A DNA stretch of 64,000 nt from JAXLXE01 sp046328115 (GTDB taxonomy: Bacteria > Chloroflexota > UBA6077 > JACCZL01): the NCBI GenBank assembly GCA_046328115.1, contig JAXLXE010000001.1, positions 2,046,001-2,110,000 on the forward strand, read 5' to 3'. Below the pieces are notes generated by a model. That model saw only the letters and a list, made by a program, of their open reading frames with translations, made no database searches and had not been told where the DNA came from. The translations under genes and the position numbers were made by a program. Shown in pieces: positions 52,324 through 59,961 of this stretch (position 1 is its first letter; every line of letters begins with the position of its first letter).

Positions 52324-52716
52324 ATGCCACGCCTGGCCCGAAACACCGCCTCCGCGGCCCCACAGACCGAAGCGGCGCCCGTCTTCGCCGCGCTCGGCGA
52401 TCCCGTCCGCCTGGCCATCGTCGCCCGCCTCTGCGGCGCCGGCCCCCTGCCGACCGTCCAACTGAAGCAGGGCACCAGCGTCACCCGCCAGGCCATCACC
52501 AAGCACCTCGGCGTCCTGGAGGACGCCGGCCTGGTCCGCGGCCACCGAGTCGGCCGCGACCGCCTCTGGCAGATGCAGCCCCAACAACTCACCGCCGCCC
52601 GCACCTACCTCGACCAGATCTCCGCCCAGTGGGACGCCACCCTCGACCGGCTCCGCAAATTCGTCGAATCACAAAATCACTCGGATACGAAAATCCTCTC
52701 GGACGTGCGCAGCTAG
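52324..52716 (+). CDS. ArsR-family transcriptional regulator
   Basis: Winged-helix regulator of 130 aa: VFAALGDPVRLAIVARLCGAG, then SVTRQAITKHLGVLEDAGLV as the recognition helix, RGHRVGRDRLWQM as the wing, and the family tail RTYLDQISAQWDATLDRLRKFVE. It has no metal-binding Cys motif, like the ArsR proteins paired with SRPBCC genes. The regulator is intact although its SRPBCC partner is truncated. A broken paralogous copy lies at 50622-50793. Confidence 0.9.
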   Translation: MPRLARNTASAAPQTEAAPVFAALGDPVRLAIVARLCGAGPLPTVQLKQGTSVTRQAITKHLGVLEDAGLVRGHRVGRDRLWQMQPQQLTAARTYLDQISAQWDATLDRLRKFVESQNHSDTKILSDVRS

Positions 52717-53340
52717 CGGTGAACGACAACAATCCACGCGCACGTCGCGCAAAGACCCACCCGCAGTCCACGCCGGGTCCGCAGCGCGCTGCCGAGAATC
52801 TCTGACGCCTGGCTTACCCCCAACGAAAGCCGCCGGATACCCTACCGGGCATGTTCGGGGGCACGACGAAAACCGCGAGACTCGGCGCGGATGGGCAGCA
52901 TGGCGCGGCACCGGGAAGCAGTCAGGCCCTCGCGGCAAGTTGCGGCTACTGGACGTTGTGGACGGCACAGTCATCCCGTCAATCGCGGCCCCAAGCTCGG
53001 CGATGCAATCCAAAAATTGCATCGCGCGCCCATTGAGCGGGCCAACGGTCTCTTGCCGCGCGAGCACGATGACGACAGGTTGTTCGTCGGTATTCAGGGA
53101 GCGCGGCACGGTCGTCCACTCCACCATGTTGGCGCCTGCGGCCGTGAAAACCTGCGCCCCTCGCCAACCTAACTCATATTTGCGACGAGTCCGCGCACAA
53201 TCCCAACGTAACAACGGAAAGGCAGGCGCATTCGTCAACTTTCAGGCACGCTACGGTCGCGCGTCGTCGAGACAAGTACCGCTCTATCAATCTTGCGATC
53301 TCCGTCCAGGTTCTCGGCGCAACAGCTACAATGTGTATCG
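52717..53340. other. Gap without a supported gene
   Basis: This 624-bp stretch lies between the ArsR and pentapeptide genes. A minus-strand open frame covers 53238 to 52669, but it has no start context, no recognisable motif and runs into the ArsR gene. I therefore do not call it. Part of it (about 52980-53130) could be decayed coding DNA. Confidence 0.5.
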
Positions 53341-54606
53341 ATGAGAGCAGACGCCGATGAATCTTGCGACTGGTTTCCTAAGAACGATACTGACCCCGGC
53401 CGGCGATGTCCTCGGCCTCGATACCCGGGCCACGACGCGTGCTTGCTCCACACCGTGAAGGTGCGTCCGAATCTCGTCGAGGAATTCTGGTCGGAACTTG
53501 AGACGTACGAGCAGACGTGCCTCGACCCGTCCGCACTACTTGACTACCGCGGCTTCAACTTCCCTTCGTTTGACTCCGCATGGCGACAAGACTTCCTTCG
53601 CGATGTTAACTTCGACCACGCAACCTTCTCGGGCGATGTCAACTTTGGCTTTGCCAAATTTCACAGCGACGTGAGCTTCGAGAACGCGACATTCACTGGC
53701 CTCGCTCGCTTCAACTACACCAAGATACGCGGCAACGCCAGCTTCGAAGGCGCGACGTTTCAGGGCAACGCCAGCTTCGAACTCGCGATGTTCGGCGGCG
53801 ACGCCTCATTTGACTTCGCGACGATTGAGACGCGATTAGCGTTCGGGGGCGAGACATTCGGGGCGACAGTGTCTTTCCGGAGTTTGGTAGTCCACGAGAA
53901 AGCCAATATCAGCTTTCGATGGCTTGAAGACCTCGTGTACGAAGGGCACCGCGGGCCCGTGGATCTTACGCGTTCGTCTTTCCTCCACACGAACATCGAG
54001 AAGTTCGAGTTCGGCGCGGCTCGTTGGCAGGACCGCCCGGAATGGTGGGGACTACGGCACACAACCAGATGCCTCTCGGATGAGTTCTCCCACGACCCCG
54101 GAGAGCTACTCGGCGTTTCACAGAATTACGCCCAGCTCGTCCTCAACCACCAGGCCAAACGGGACTACGAGGCCGCCGAGGATTTCCACATCGGTGAGAT
54201 GGAGTGCCGGCGCAAGGCGCTTGGTGCTTCCTGGCCACCCTTCACGAAGTGGCTGCGCCGACGCCTCCTAAATTCCTACATCATCTACCGGACGCTCTCC
54301 AACTACGGCTCGAGCTGGCCGCGAGCGCTGTTCTGGCTGCTGCTGGCCATTGTCGGATTCGCCGGAGGCGTCTGGCTCACAGGAGGTCTCACGGACCTCC
54401 GCCCAGGGGCAACTTCTGGCACCGTCGTGACGGACTACGAGTCTGCATTGCTGTACATCGCCTCAATCGCAGCCTTTCAGCGAGACCGCTTTTACGAGCC
54501 AACCACGACTGCGGGCCGTTGGATCGCGAGCGGGGCAGCGTTCGCGATACTTGGCCAGTTCGCCCTCGTGCTGTTCGCGTTACGCCGCCGCTTCAAACGC
54601 GACTGA
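53341..54606 (+). CDS. F-type pentapeptide-repeat membrane protein with N-terminal Cys/His knuckle
   Basis: A 421-aa protein. Residues 9-37 contain C9, C23, C34 and H37 (C-x13-C-x10-C-x2-H), a possible zinc knuckle. Residues about 85-195 are pentapeptide-like repeats with Phe at the centre (VNFDHATFSGDVNFGFAKFH, VSFENATF, ASFEGATFQG), which would form a right-handed beta helix. Two or three C-terminal hydrophobic helices (about 333-355, 380-395, 396-415) anchor it, with a basic RRRFKRD tail. The ATG at 53341 is chosen because it precedes the Cys-containing motif. Neighbouring DNA is a gene-remnant zone and a Pycsar module; a defence role is possible but not shown. Confidence 0.7.
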   Translation: MRADADESCDWFPKNDTDPGRRCPRPRYPGHDACLLHTVKVRPNLVEEFWSELETYEQTCLDPSALLDYRGFNFPSFDSAWRQDFLRDVNFDHATFSGDVNFGFAKFHSDVSFENATFTGLARFNYTKIRGNASFEGATFQGNASFELAMFGGDASFDFATIETRLAFGGETFGATVSFRSLVVHEKANISFRWLEDLVYEGHRGPVDLTRSSFLHTNIEKFEFGAARWQDRPEWWGLRHTTRCLSDEFSHDPGELLGVSQNYAQLVLNHQAKRDYEAAEDFHIGEMECRRKALGASWPPFTKWLRRRLLNSYIIYRTLSNYGSSWPRALFWLLLAIVGFAGGVWLTGGLTDLRPGATSGTVVTDYESALLYIASIAAFQRDRFYEPTTTAGRWIASGAAFAILGQFALVLFALRRRFKRD

Positions 54607-54992
54607 CGCGCGGCGTAAAGGGTACCCGCGCCTCCGCGCAGACTCCTCCCCCACCTTGACCAAACACCGCACGCGGGCCCGTCGGAGTGCGCGAAGTGCG
54701 AAGAGTGTCCTCAACTGTCGCCGGATACGAGCACAGATCTCCATGGAGATCAACGCCGCGGCGCTGATCCGCTCCTACCAGACAATATCCTGACTAACAC
54801 AAAACAAGACCGCGCACGCAACAAGCCGATACCCGATCAGCGCATCCACACTACAACTCTACCGAGGCCTCCCCCGACTCAGCAACCACCGACAGGTGCT
54901 CGCGCCCAAAACCTGCGAGCCTCGCCGGATCGCTGACAGAACCGCAACGCGACGGGCCCTGCGTCACCACAAGACTCATAACGCCTAGTCCC
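54607..54992. other. Gap without a supported gene
   Basis: A 386-bp intergenic stretch between the pentapeptide gene and the convergent cyclase gene. I see no reading frame with recognisable motifs and no clear hairpin terminator. Confidence 0.5.
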
Positions 54993-55691
54993 TTACGGTC
55001 GCCACCACCACATGGACGCATACACATCTATCTCGTAAGTGTGCCATCTCCAAGGCTCCCACAAAGTCCGCTGGTATTGGTGACTCCAGCGCAGATCGCT
55101 ACTCAGGCGTTCGTAAACGTCACCCGTAATCCATGTGCCATAATCCCCGTTCCTGACCGCACTCAATTTCGCAGCGTAATTCGCGGGCCTTCCCACCCAA
55201 ACCAGATCGTTCGAGCCACGGATGCCAATGCGAGCTACGAAAAGTTGTCCTGTATCTATTCCAACACTCTGCCTTATTGGTTGAGTGATATCAACGTATT
55301 TACTCCGCAAGATCGGGTTAATAATATTTAGCATACAGTAATGGATGTGTAACCCTGCGCAAGCCGCTCTTGATTCCTTATTATCACCAGCAAATACTGC
55401 CATGATGCGGTCGCCATCATACGCTGTAATAATGCCTCCTCTATGCCGAATTACTCGCGCCGTGCAATCCAGATACATCTTATAGATTTCGGCGGCCACA
55501 CTGGGCCGGTAGCTCATAACCATCGACGTCGATTCAGCGAGATCTGCGTACAGAACCGTGCCATCGATTTGCACTGCATCATTGTCCAATCTTATGTCAG
55601 TCGGATCGGGCACTCCTCTACCTCTGCGGGTGCTCCAGCTCGACGTTAGTATGTTCGAGGCATTCCTAACAAGATCGTCAGATAGTGACAC
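54993..55691 (-). CDS. pycC: Pycsar-type class III nucleotide cyclase (PycC-like)
   Basis: Predicted pyrimidine cyclase that makes cCMP or cUMP on phage infection and so activates the TIR-like effector. The protein is 232 aa from the GTG at 55691 (MSLSDDLVRNASNILTSSW); an ATG at 55745 would overlap the effector by 46 bp. Metal-binding aspartates are D50 in VLYADLAESTSMV and D94 in TAYDGDRIMAVF. The hallmark VGIDTGQLFVARIGIRGSND and NDLVWVGRPANYAAKL (N171, K175) match Pycsar cyclases rather than ordinary adenylate cyclases. It has no transmembrane or sensor domain. GC content is low (55321-55380 has 24 G/C of 60), pointing to horizontal transfer. Base specificity cannot be read from sequence alone. 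Confidence 0.88.
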   Translation of the reverse strand: MSLSDDLVRNASNILTSSWSTRRGRGVPDPTDIRLDNDAVQIDGTVLYADLAESTSMVMSYRPSVAAEIYKMYLDCTARVIRHRGGIITAYDGDRIMAVFAGDNKESRAACAGLHIHYCMLNIINPILRSKYVDITQPIRQSVGIDTGQLFVARIGIRGSNDLVWVGRPANYAAKLSAVRNGDYGTWITGDVYERLSSDLRWSHQYQRTLWEPWRWHTYEIDVYASMWWWRP

Positions 55692-55699
55692 TGTAACGT

Positions 55700-56608
55700 C
55701 TACCTCACGCCGAGCCGAGCGATCGCATCGCGCAATGTAGTACAAACAGGCCCGAGGAGCGCCGGGAGATTCGGTTCATCGCCTTCAGTGTATTCAATCG
55801 GCGTCATGCCGAGCAGGTCGGTTGGCAAAGCTACTCCCGATCGGCGAGGCTTAACGATGAACGTGCGACTTGTGCCGACAGTTCCGACGAATAATCCGAG
55901 CTCGAAGATCACATTGTCACGGGGGATGTGCAGCGATTCGCCTCGACGGTCAACGACATCGTCGGCTGCCACGACGAACACCCCGAAGTCCGCTCTGTCC
56001 GCTGCTTCAACGATGGCGCTCAGAGCAAACCCAGACGGACGGAAAACACCGTCAGTCCAGACTTGAACATCGGCATCCACATGATCGAGGCCCAACTGTA
56101 TGCATTGGGCAACTGCCAGACGCTCCGCAGCCGAGCCAATAAAGACACGCGGTCTTGCGTTCGGTTCACGGAAAAATTTCTGCCGTTGACGCAGCCTCTC
56201 CGCTAACTCGATCGCGAACCGCCGCCATATCTCGGGGTGTGTTGCCGCAATCACGGTAAGCTCAGATTCCATGAGCATGGCGACTACTGTTTGTTCGAGC
56301 GCTGTGACCGTCGCACTTCGTCTGCCGGCGGGGTCGATTGCTGCCATCTCCCCAACGTGAGTTCCCTGTCCGCGGATCGCCACGCGGCGGCCGTTAACAT
56401 CGACAGCTACGCGCCCGACGAGGATCAGAAAAACCCCGTTATCATCTCCGCCCTGCTCAATGAGGCGCTCGCCTGCGGAGAACTCGCGGAGTTGGCTGTG
56501 TTTGGCGATTGCGGATGCCAATGCGCGATCGCCCATAACCACGGGCTGGCGCTTAAGAACTTCGACGAGCCGGCTGCGGCCGTCATCCCCAGTGAACCTA
56601 TCTAGCAT
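55700..56608 (-). CDS. pycTIR: Pycsar effector: cyclic-nucleotide-binding domain fused to TIR-like domain (PycTIR)
   Basis: Predicted NAD+-depleting effector of 302 aa. Residues about 20-145 form a cyclic-nucleotide-binding domain: LREFSAGERLIEQGGDDNGVFLILVGRVAV, with the phosphate cassette HVGEMAAIDPAGRRSATVTA (G86, E87, R97). Residues 153-300 form a TIR-like nucleotidase domain (PRVFIGSAAERLAVAQCIQ, VWTDGVFRPSGFALSAI, ADFGVFVVAADDV, RDNVIFELGLFVG with the candidate catalytic Glu E236). The gene precedes the cyclase by 8 bp on the same strand, the two-gene order known for Pycsar. Abortive infection through NAD+ loss is the known outcome for this class; here it is inferred. Confidence 0.88.
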   Translation of the reverse strand: MLDRFTGDDGRSRLVEVLKRQPVVMGDRALASAIAKHSQLREFSAGERLIEQGGDDNGVFLILVGRVAVDVNGRRVAIRGQGTHVGEMAAIDPAGRRSATVTALEQTVVAMLMESELTVIAATHPEIWRRFAIELAERLRQRQKFFREPNARPRVFIGSAAERLAVAQCIQLGLDHVDADVQVWTDGVFRPSGFALSAIVEAADRADFGVFVVAADDVVDRRGESLHIPRDNVIFELGLFVGTVGTSRTFIVKPRRSGVALPTDLLGMTPIEYTEGDEPNLPALLGPVCTTLRDAIARLGVR

Positions 56609-56836
56609 GCAAGCTGCCCATCGACTCGCCTAACGGTTCGCACCCGCCTCAGAGTGTATTCGAGCTACACGAATTGTGCAGTATCGCAGGCAGCAAGCGA
56701 AGTGGAGCAGTTTCCGCACCCGACGCGGCGCCTAGCCGATCTGACAACGTACAAGGTCAAATTGCGCCCGCAACGGGGTCATGTCGGAACCCCGCGGGCA
56801 ACATGCAGCGGAGCCTCCAAACGCCGGGATGTAACG
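56609..56836. other. Upstream region of the Pycsar module
   Basis: About 230 bp before the effector gene on its upstream side. It contains a short inverted repeat, GTGTA (56654-56658) and TACAC (56666-56670), 46-62 bp before the effector's ATG, a possible regulatory site. No other gene is supported. Confidence 0.35.
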
Positions 56837-57218
56837 ACTGTCCGCGTTGCCTCTATTGCTCATCAATAGCCTCGGTCTGCGTTCGTACCGATCGCTGATC
56901 AGCCCATGTAGCTTCTGCGCCATCTCGGCCGACACCGCCTGCAACCTGACCTCGTCCAGTGCCAGCATGTCTAGCTGAAGCAGTCGCCACTTCGTGCACA
57001 GCGAGCGCATGCGTGCTCTGTCGTAGCGCAGCAAGATAGCGGTTCACCGGTGTTAGTGTGCCCCTCCGGATTGTGCTTGCGGCCACGTTGGAGGTAGCTC
57101 TGTCCGCGAGTCACGACCGTCTGGCAATGACGATCAGCCGGTCCAGTGCCGCGTTGGCCAGCAACGGGTTGCCCAACCCCTCTGGCCACTCCGCCAGGGC
57201 GCGGTCGTTCATCGGCAG
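56837..57218 (-). pseudogene. IS21-type IstB-like ATPase remnants
   Basis: Two decayed fragments of an IstB-like helper ATPase. 56837-57007 encodes LLQLDMLALDEV and HGLISDRYERRPRLLMSNRG, the Walker B region and the arginine-rich R-Y-E-R-R segment. 57129-57218 encodes ALAEWPEGLGNPLLANAALD, the C-terminal block. On the minus strand the C-terminal piece lies upstream of the central piece, so the two are not colinear and must be rearranged or from two copies. No transposase (IstA) or terminal repeats are visible. Confidence 0.55.
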
Positions 57219-57325
57219 CAGCCCGGCTTGGTCTCCGCCGGTGACGCCGAGGCCGACCGTCGCCCGGGACACCCGACGCAGTCGCGACGTCATGTTGCGC
57301 GACAACGCGCGACACGAGACAGTTG

Positions 57326-57862
57326 TTACTCAACCGCGCCCTTGGTCGGCCTCGCCACAACATGCGCCCACGCCCACCCGAACAACGTCAACGCCAGGAA
57401 CGGATACGCACCAAATGGCAGCGGTTCTGACAGCGGAGTCAAACCAGCCCCGCCGAAGATCCGAACTGCCGTGATCGCAAAGAGCACCGACGCGATGGCT
57501 CCGGTGATCCTCACGAACACCGGCATCGCCCGCGGCGCGCTGATCAGCGCCAGTGCCGCCGCCCAGAGTCCAGCGCCCGCGCCGAATATCGCCGTGCTCG
57601 CCTCCAACGTCATCGCGGAGCCGGAGACGATCAACGTCTCGGCCGCCAGGAACACCAGGAAACCCGCCGCCAGTCGATCGTTGCCCTGTCGAAGGTGATG
57701 GACGGCGAGCAGCGCACAGCCGACGACGATAGCGATCCCGTCAAGGCCCCAGGCGATACCACGCAGCTCGGCCGAAGGCGCAAACGAGCCAGCGATCCCC
57801 AGCAACCCGCCGACCCCGAGCCCGGCCGCGCCAATCGTGACGTCTGCGCGCTCACCCCTCAT
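57326..57862 (-). CDS. Multi-pass membrane protein, unknown function
   Basis: A 178-aa hydrophobic protein with six probable membrane helices (from VTIGAAGLGVGGLLGIAGSF to YPFLALTLFGWAWAHVVA) and small charged loops. The ATG at 57862 has AGAGGGG about 10-16 nt upstream; a GTG at 57883 would duplicate the RGER(A) sequence without a better ribosome site. The pattern is like DUF4386-type or other small integral membrane families, but I cannot name one. It is not linked to the Pycsar genes by operon structure. Confidence 0.55.
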   Translation of the reverse strand: MRGERADVTIGAAGLGVGGLLGIAGSFAPSAELRGIAWGLDGIAIVVGCALLAVHHLRQGNDRLAAGFLVFLAAETLIVSGSAMTLEASTAIFGAGAGLWAAALALISAPRAMPVFVRITGAIASVLFAITAVRIFGGAGLTPLSEPLPFGAYPFLALTLFGWAWAHVVARPTKGAVE

Positions 57863-58045
57863 CTCTGCCCGTTCCCCTCTCACCGCCCGTCGCGGGCCGG
57901 GGCCCGCCGCCGTTGGACCGCCACGTACCGAAGCACCGGCTAGCTGGATCGATCGTAGCTCAACGCCGTCATCGGTCCTCTCTCCTGGCTAGCGGCGCCC
58001 ACTGATCGATGCGTCGCGGAGACGACCATCCGTGGCAACCGTATG

Positions 58046-58606
58046 TTAGGCCTCCCGTGGCAGGCGCCGCCGTCCCCGCTGCAACTGCTCGTCAAAGTGA
58101 CGTTCGAGCGCCCCGTTCGCGCCCCGACAGCCAGCCACCACCCGCTCGGCCCAGTCGAGATACTCCCGCTGTCGTGCAAGCGGCCAGTCTTTCGGCGGGT
58201 TGTCGATGATGTCTCCGACGTTGCAGCTCATGTCGCCCAGCTTGATCAGCTTCGCGCCGTGGGACAGATCCGGCGCGTGTTCGATCTGCAGCCGCTTGCG
58301 CACCGCCTTGTCCAGACTCTTGTCGTCCGTGACCTCTTCAACCAGCCGGCGCACCACCTGGCCGAACTTAGCCTCCAACTCATCGGCCGTGGTGCGGGTG
58401 TCTTCGATCGTGTCGTGCAGGATCGCGGCCGCGAGCGTCTCGACGTCCGTGACTCCACCCACGCGCGCGAGCAGCGCGGCCACGCCAAGCGGATGGTTGA
58501 TGTACGGCACGGCATCTACACCCTTGCGGCGCTGGTTCCGATGCCGATCGGCAGCAAGCGTCGCCGCCTCCAGCAGAAACGCCAGCTCACGTCCAACCTC
58601 AACCAT
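58046..58606 (-). CDS. MESH1-like HD-domain (p)ppGpp hydrolase family protein
   Basis: A 186-aa HD-domain protein of the RelA/SpoT hydrolase (MESH1) type. Residues include RHRNQRRKGVDAVPYINHPL (metal-binding H38), LAAAILHDTIEDT (H64, D65; E68, D69) and IKLGDMSCNVGDI, matching the L-A-D-R/K-x-x-N motif. No synthetase, TGS or ACT domain is present, as in small alarmone hydrolases. The ATG at 58606 has GGGAGG 6 nt upstream; a GTG at 58612 also fits. It stands alone. Confidence 0.86.
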   Translation of the reverse strand: MVEVGRELAFLLEAATLAADRHRNQRRKGVDAVPYINHPLGVAALLARVGGVTDVETLAAAILHDTIEDTRTTADELEAKFGQVVRRLVEEVTDDKSLDKAVRKRLQIEHAPDLSHGAKLIKLGDMSCNVGDIIDNPPKDWPLARQREYLDWAERVVAGCRGANGALERHFDEQLQRGRRRLPREA

Positions 58607-58727
58607 CCTCACCCTCCCGCTTGCGACAGACGCTCAGATCCGCGGGCCCGCGACGGAGGGTCAAGCCTCGCGACGTCCGTGGACCGCGTACGGCACAGCA
58701 TAGTCAGTCCGCTCAACGGAGCGATCA

Positions 58728-59174
58728 CTACTCGTACGCACGCTCCATGAAGACCCGCTCCGCCGTGTGCTCAGACACGGTGAACCCGTGCCGCGCATAG
58801 AACCGCTGCGCCGCGATGTTCACCGCGAGCACCCGGAGCCTGACGGGAAGACCCGCCGACTGGCCAACGCCCAACACCCGCGGCAGCAGCTCCGAGCCCA
58901 CGCCACGCCGCCGAGACGCGGCAAGCAGGTACAGCTTCTCAAGCTGCACGTGCGTTGGATGCTCCGCGACGGCCAGAACGCCCACATCTTCGCCATCCAC
59001 CTGCACGATCCGGTGCGTGCCCGTGCTGAACGACCGACGGCAATATTCGCGCTGCTCGTCAGACTCCCACCGCCCCCAGGTGGCCTCGACGTAGCCGCGC
59101 ATCGCGTCCTCGGTGATCCGGTAGACGAGCTCGATGTCTCCATCAGTAGCAGGGCGAAGGCCGACACCATCCAC
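58728..59174 (-). CDS. GNAT-family N-acetyltransferase
   Basis: A 148-aa acetyltransferase. The acetyl-CoA-binding loop is LYLLAASRRRGVGSELLPRVL (R-x-x-G-x-G/A type), and the C-terminal motif NIAAQRFYARHGFTVSEHT closes the fold. The GTG start lies 9 bp after the VOC gene's stop on the same strand, so the two are co-transcribed. The substrate is unknown. Confidence 0.85.
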   Translation of the reverse strand: MDGVGLRPATDGDIELVYRITEDAMRGYVEATWGRWESDEQREYCRRSFSTGTHRIVQVDGEDVGVLAVAEHPTHVQLEKLYLLAASRRRGVGSELLPRVLGVGQSAGLPVRLRVLAVNIAAQRFYARHGFTVSEHTAERVFMERAYE

Positions 59175-59183
59175 TGGCGAGAC

Positions 59184-59633
59184 CTAACGCTCGCTCGAGC
59201 CGCCAAGCTGCTCGGCCAGCCCCACGATGATGCCCTCCGGCCCGCGGATGTAGGCCAGGCGGTACGCGTCGCCGTACTGCATCTCGCCAATCACCTCCGC
59301 CCCGTACACGCGCATGCGGGCCACCATCGCGCCGATGTCATCCACAGCGAACATGACCCGGCGTAAGCCCAGCGCGTTCACCGGCGCGTCCACCGGGCCA
59401 AACCTGATCGCCTCGGGCGTGTGGAACTTGTCCAGCTCAATGCCCTGCCCATCGGGCGTCCGCAGCATCGCCAGCGTAGCCCGGACATCCTCGAGCCCGA
59501 TCAACCTCCCCACCTGCGGCCCCTCAACCGTCGCTTCGCCCTCGAGCGTCAGCCCCAGCTCCAGGAAAAACGCCTTGCACGCCTCCAGATCGTCCACGAC
59601 GATGAGGACGTTGTCCATCCGCTTGACCGTCAT
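59184..59633 (-). CDS. VOC (glyoxalase/bleomycin-resistance) family protein
   Basis: A 149-aa vicinal-oxygen-chelate protein with two beta-alpha-beta-beta-beta modules: MDNVLIVVDDLEACKAFFLELGLTLEGE, and RRVMFAVDDIGAMVARMRVYGAEVIGE, followed by RLAYIRGPEGIIVGLAEQLG with the terminal Glu candidate metal ligand. AAAGGTGGAGAG precedes the ATG. Glyoxalase, dioxygenase or antibiotic-binding roles all exist in the family. Confidence 0.85.
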   Translation of the reverse strand: MTVKRMDNVLIVVDDLEACKAFFLELGLTLEGEATVEGPQVGRLIGLEDVRATLAMLRTPDGQGIELDKFHTPEAIRFGPVDAPVNALGLRRVMFAVDDIGAMVARMRVYGAEVIGEMQYGDAYRLAYIRGPEGIIVGLAEQLGGSSER

Positions 59634-59961
59634 CTCTCCACCTTTCTCACTGTGCGTGCCTCACACGCGGCCCGACGAGTATCAGGCAGAACTGCAGAAA
59701 AACGTGAGTGCGGGATCAGGGGTGTTCCGCTGAAGATCTCCCTGCGATCCGAAGGAATCCGACCCCAGGCGACTCCGAAGCAAGCGTTTGCGCCGACGGA
59801 CTCTGCGACCGCCGTAGCCACGCGCCCCCGGTCTGGCAGGCAGCGTCTGACGACTGCCAACGGGATCTCGGTTGTATTCCGGCACGTCTTATCACCAGCC
59901 CTGCAGGGGTTTCGGCGGCGGCGACAGCTTCGGCTCCCGCGCGACGTACGGTTCTGGGCGC
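59634..59961. other. Gap without a supported gene
   Basis: A 328-bp intergenic stretch between the VOC gene and the stop of the Pmp3/SH3b gene. No convincing reading frame, hairpin or repeat was seen. Confidence 0.5.

Noticed and set aside
52669..53238. Minus-strand 189-codon open frame between the ArsR and pentapeptide genes.
   Set aside because: No motif, overlap with the intact ArsR gene, and no start context; could be decayed DNA but is not supported as a gene.
54993..56608. Module considered as CBASS.
   Set aside because: The cyclase is class III (adenylate-cyclase fold), not a CD-NTase with the GSxxxGT motif, and the effector is a TIR-like plus cNMP-binding protein, which fits Pycsar.
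50478..57325. Direct repeat of the tRNA-Gly 3' end (attachment site) bounding the island.
   Set aside because: I scanned for GGTTCGATTCCC-type matches up to the 57-58 kb region and found none; no integrase gene is visible either.
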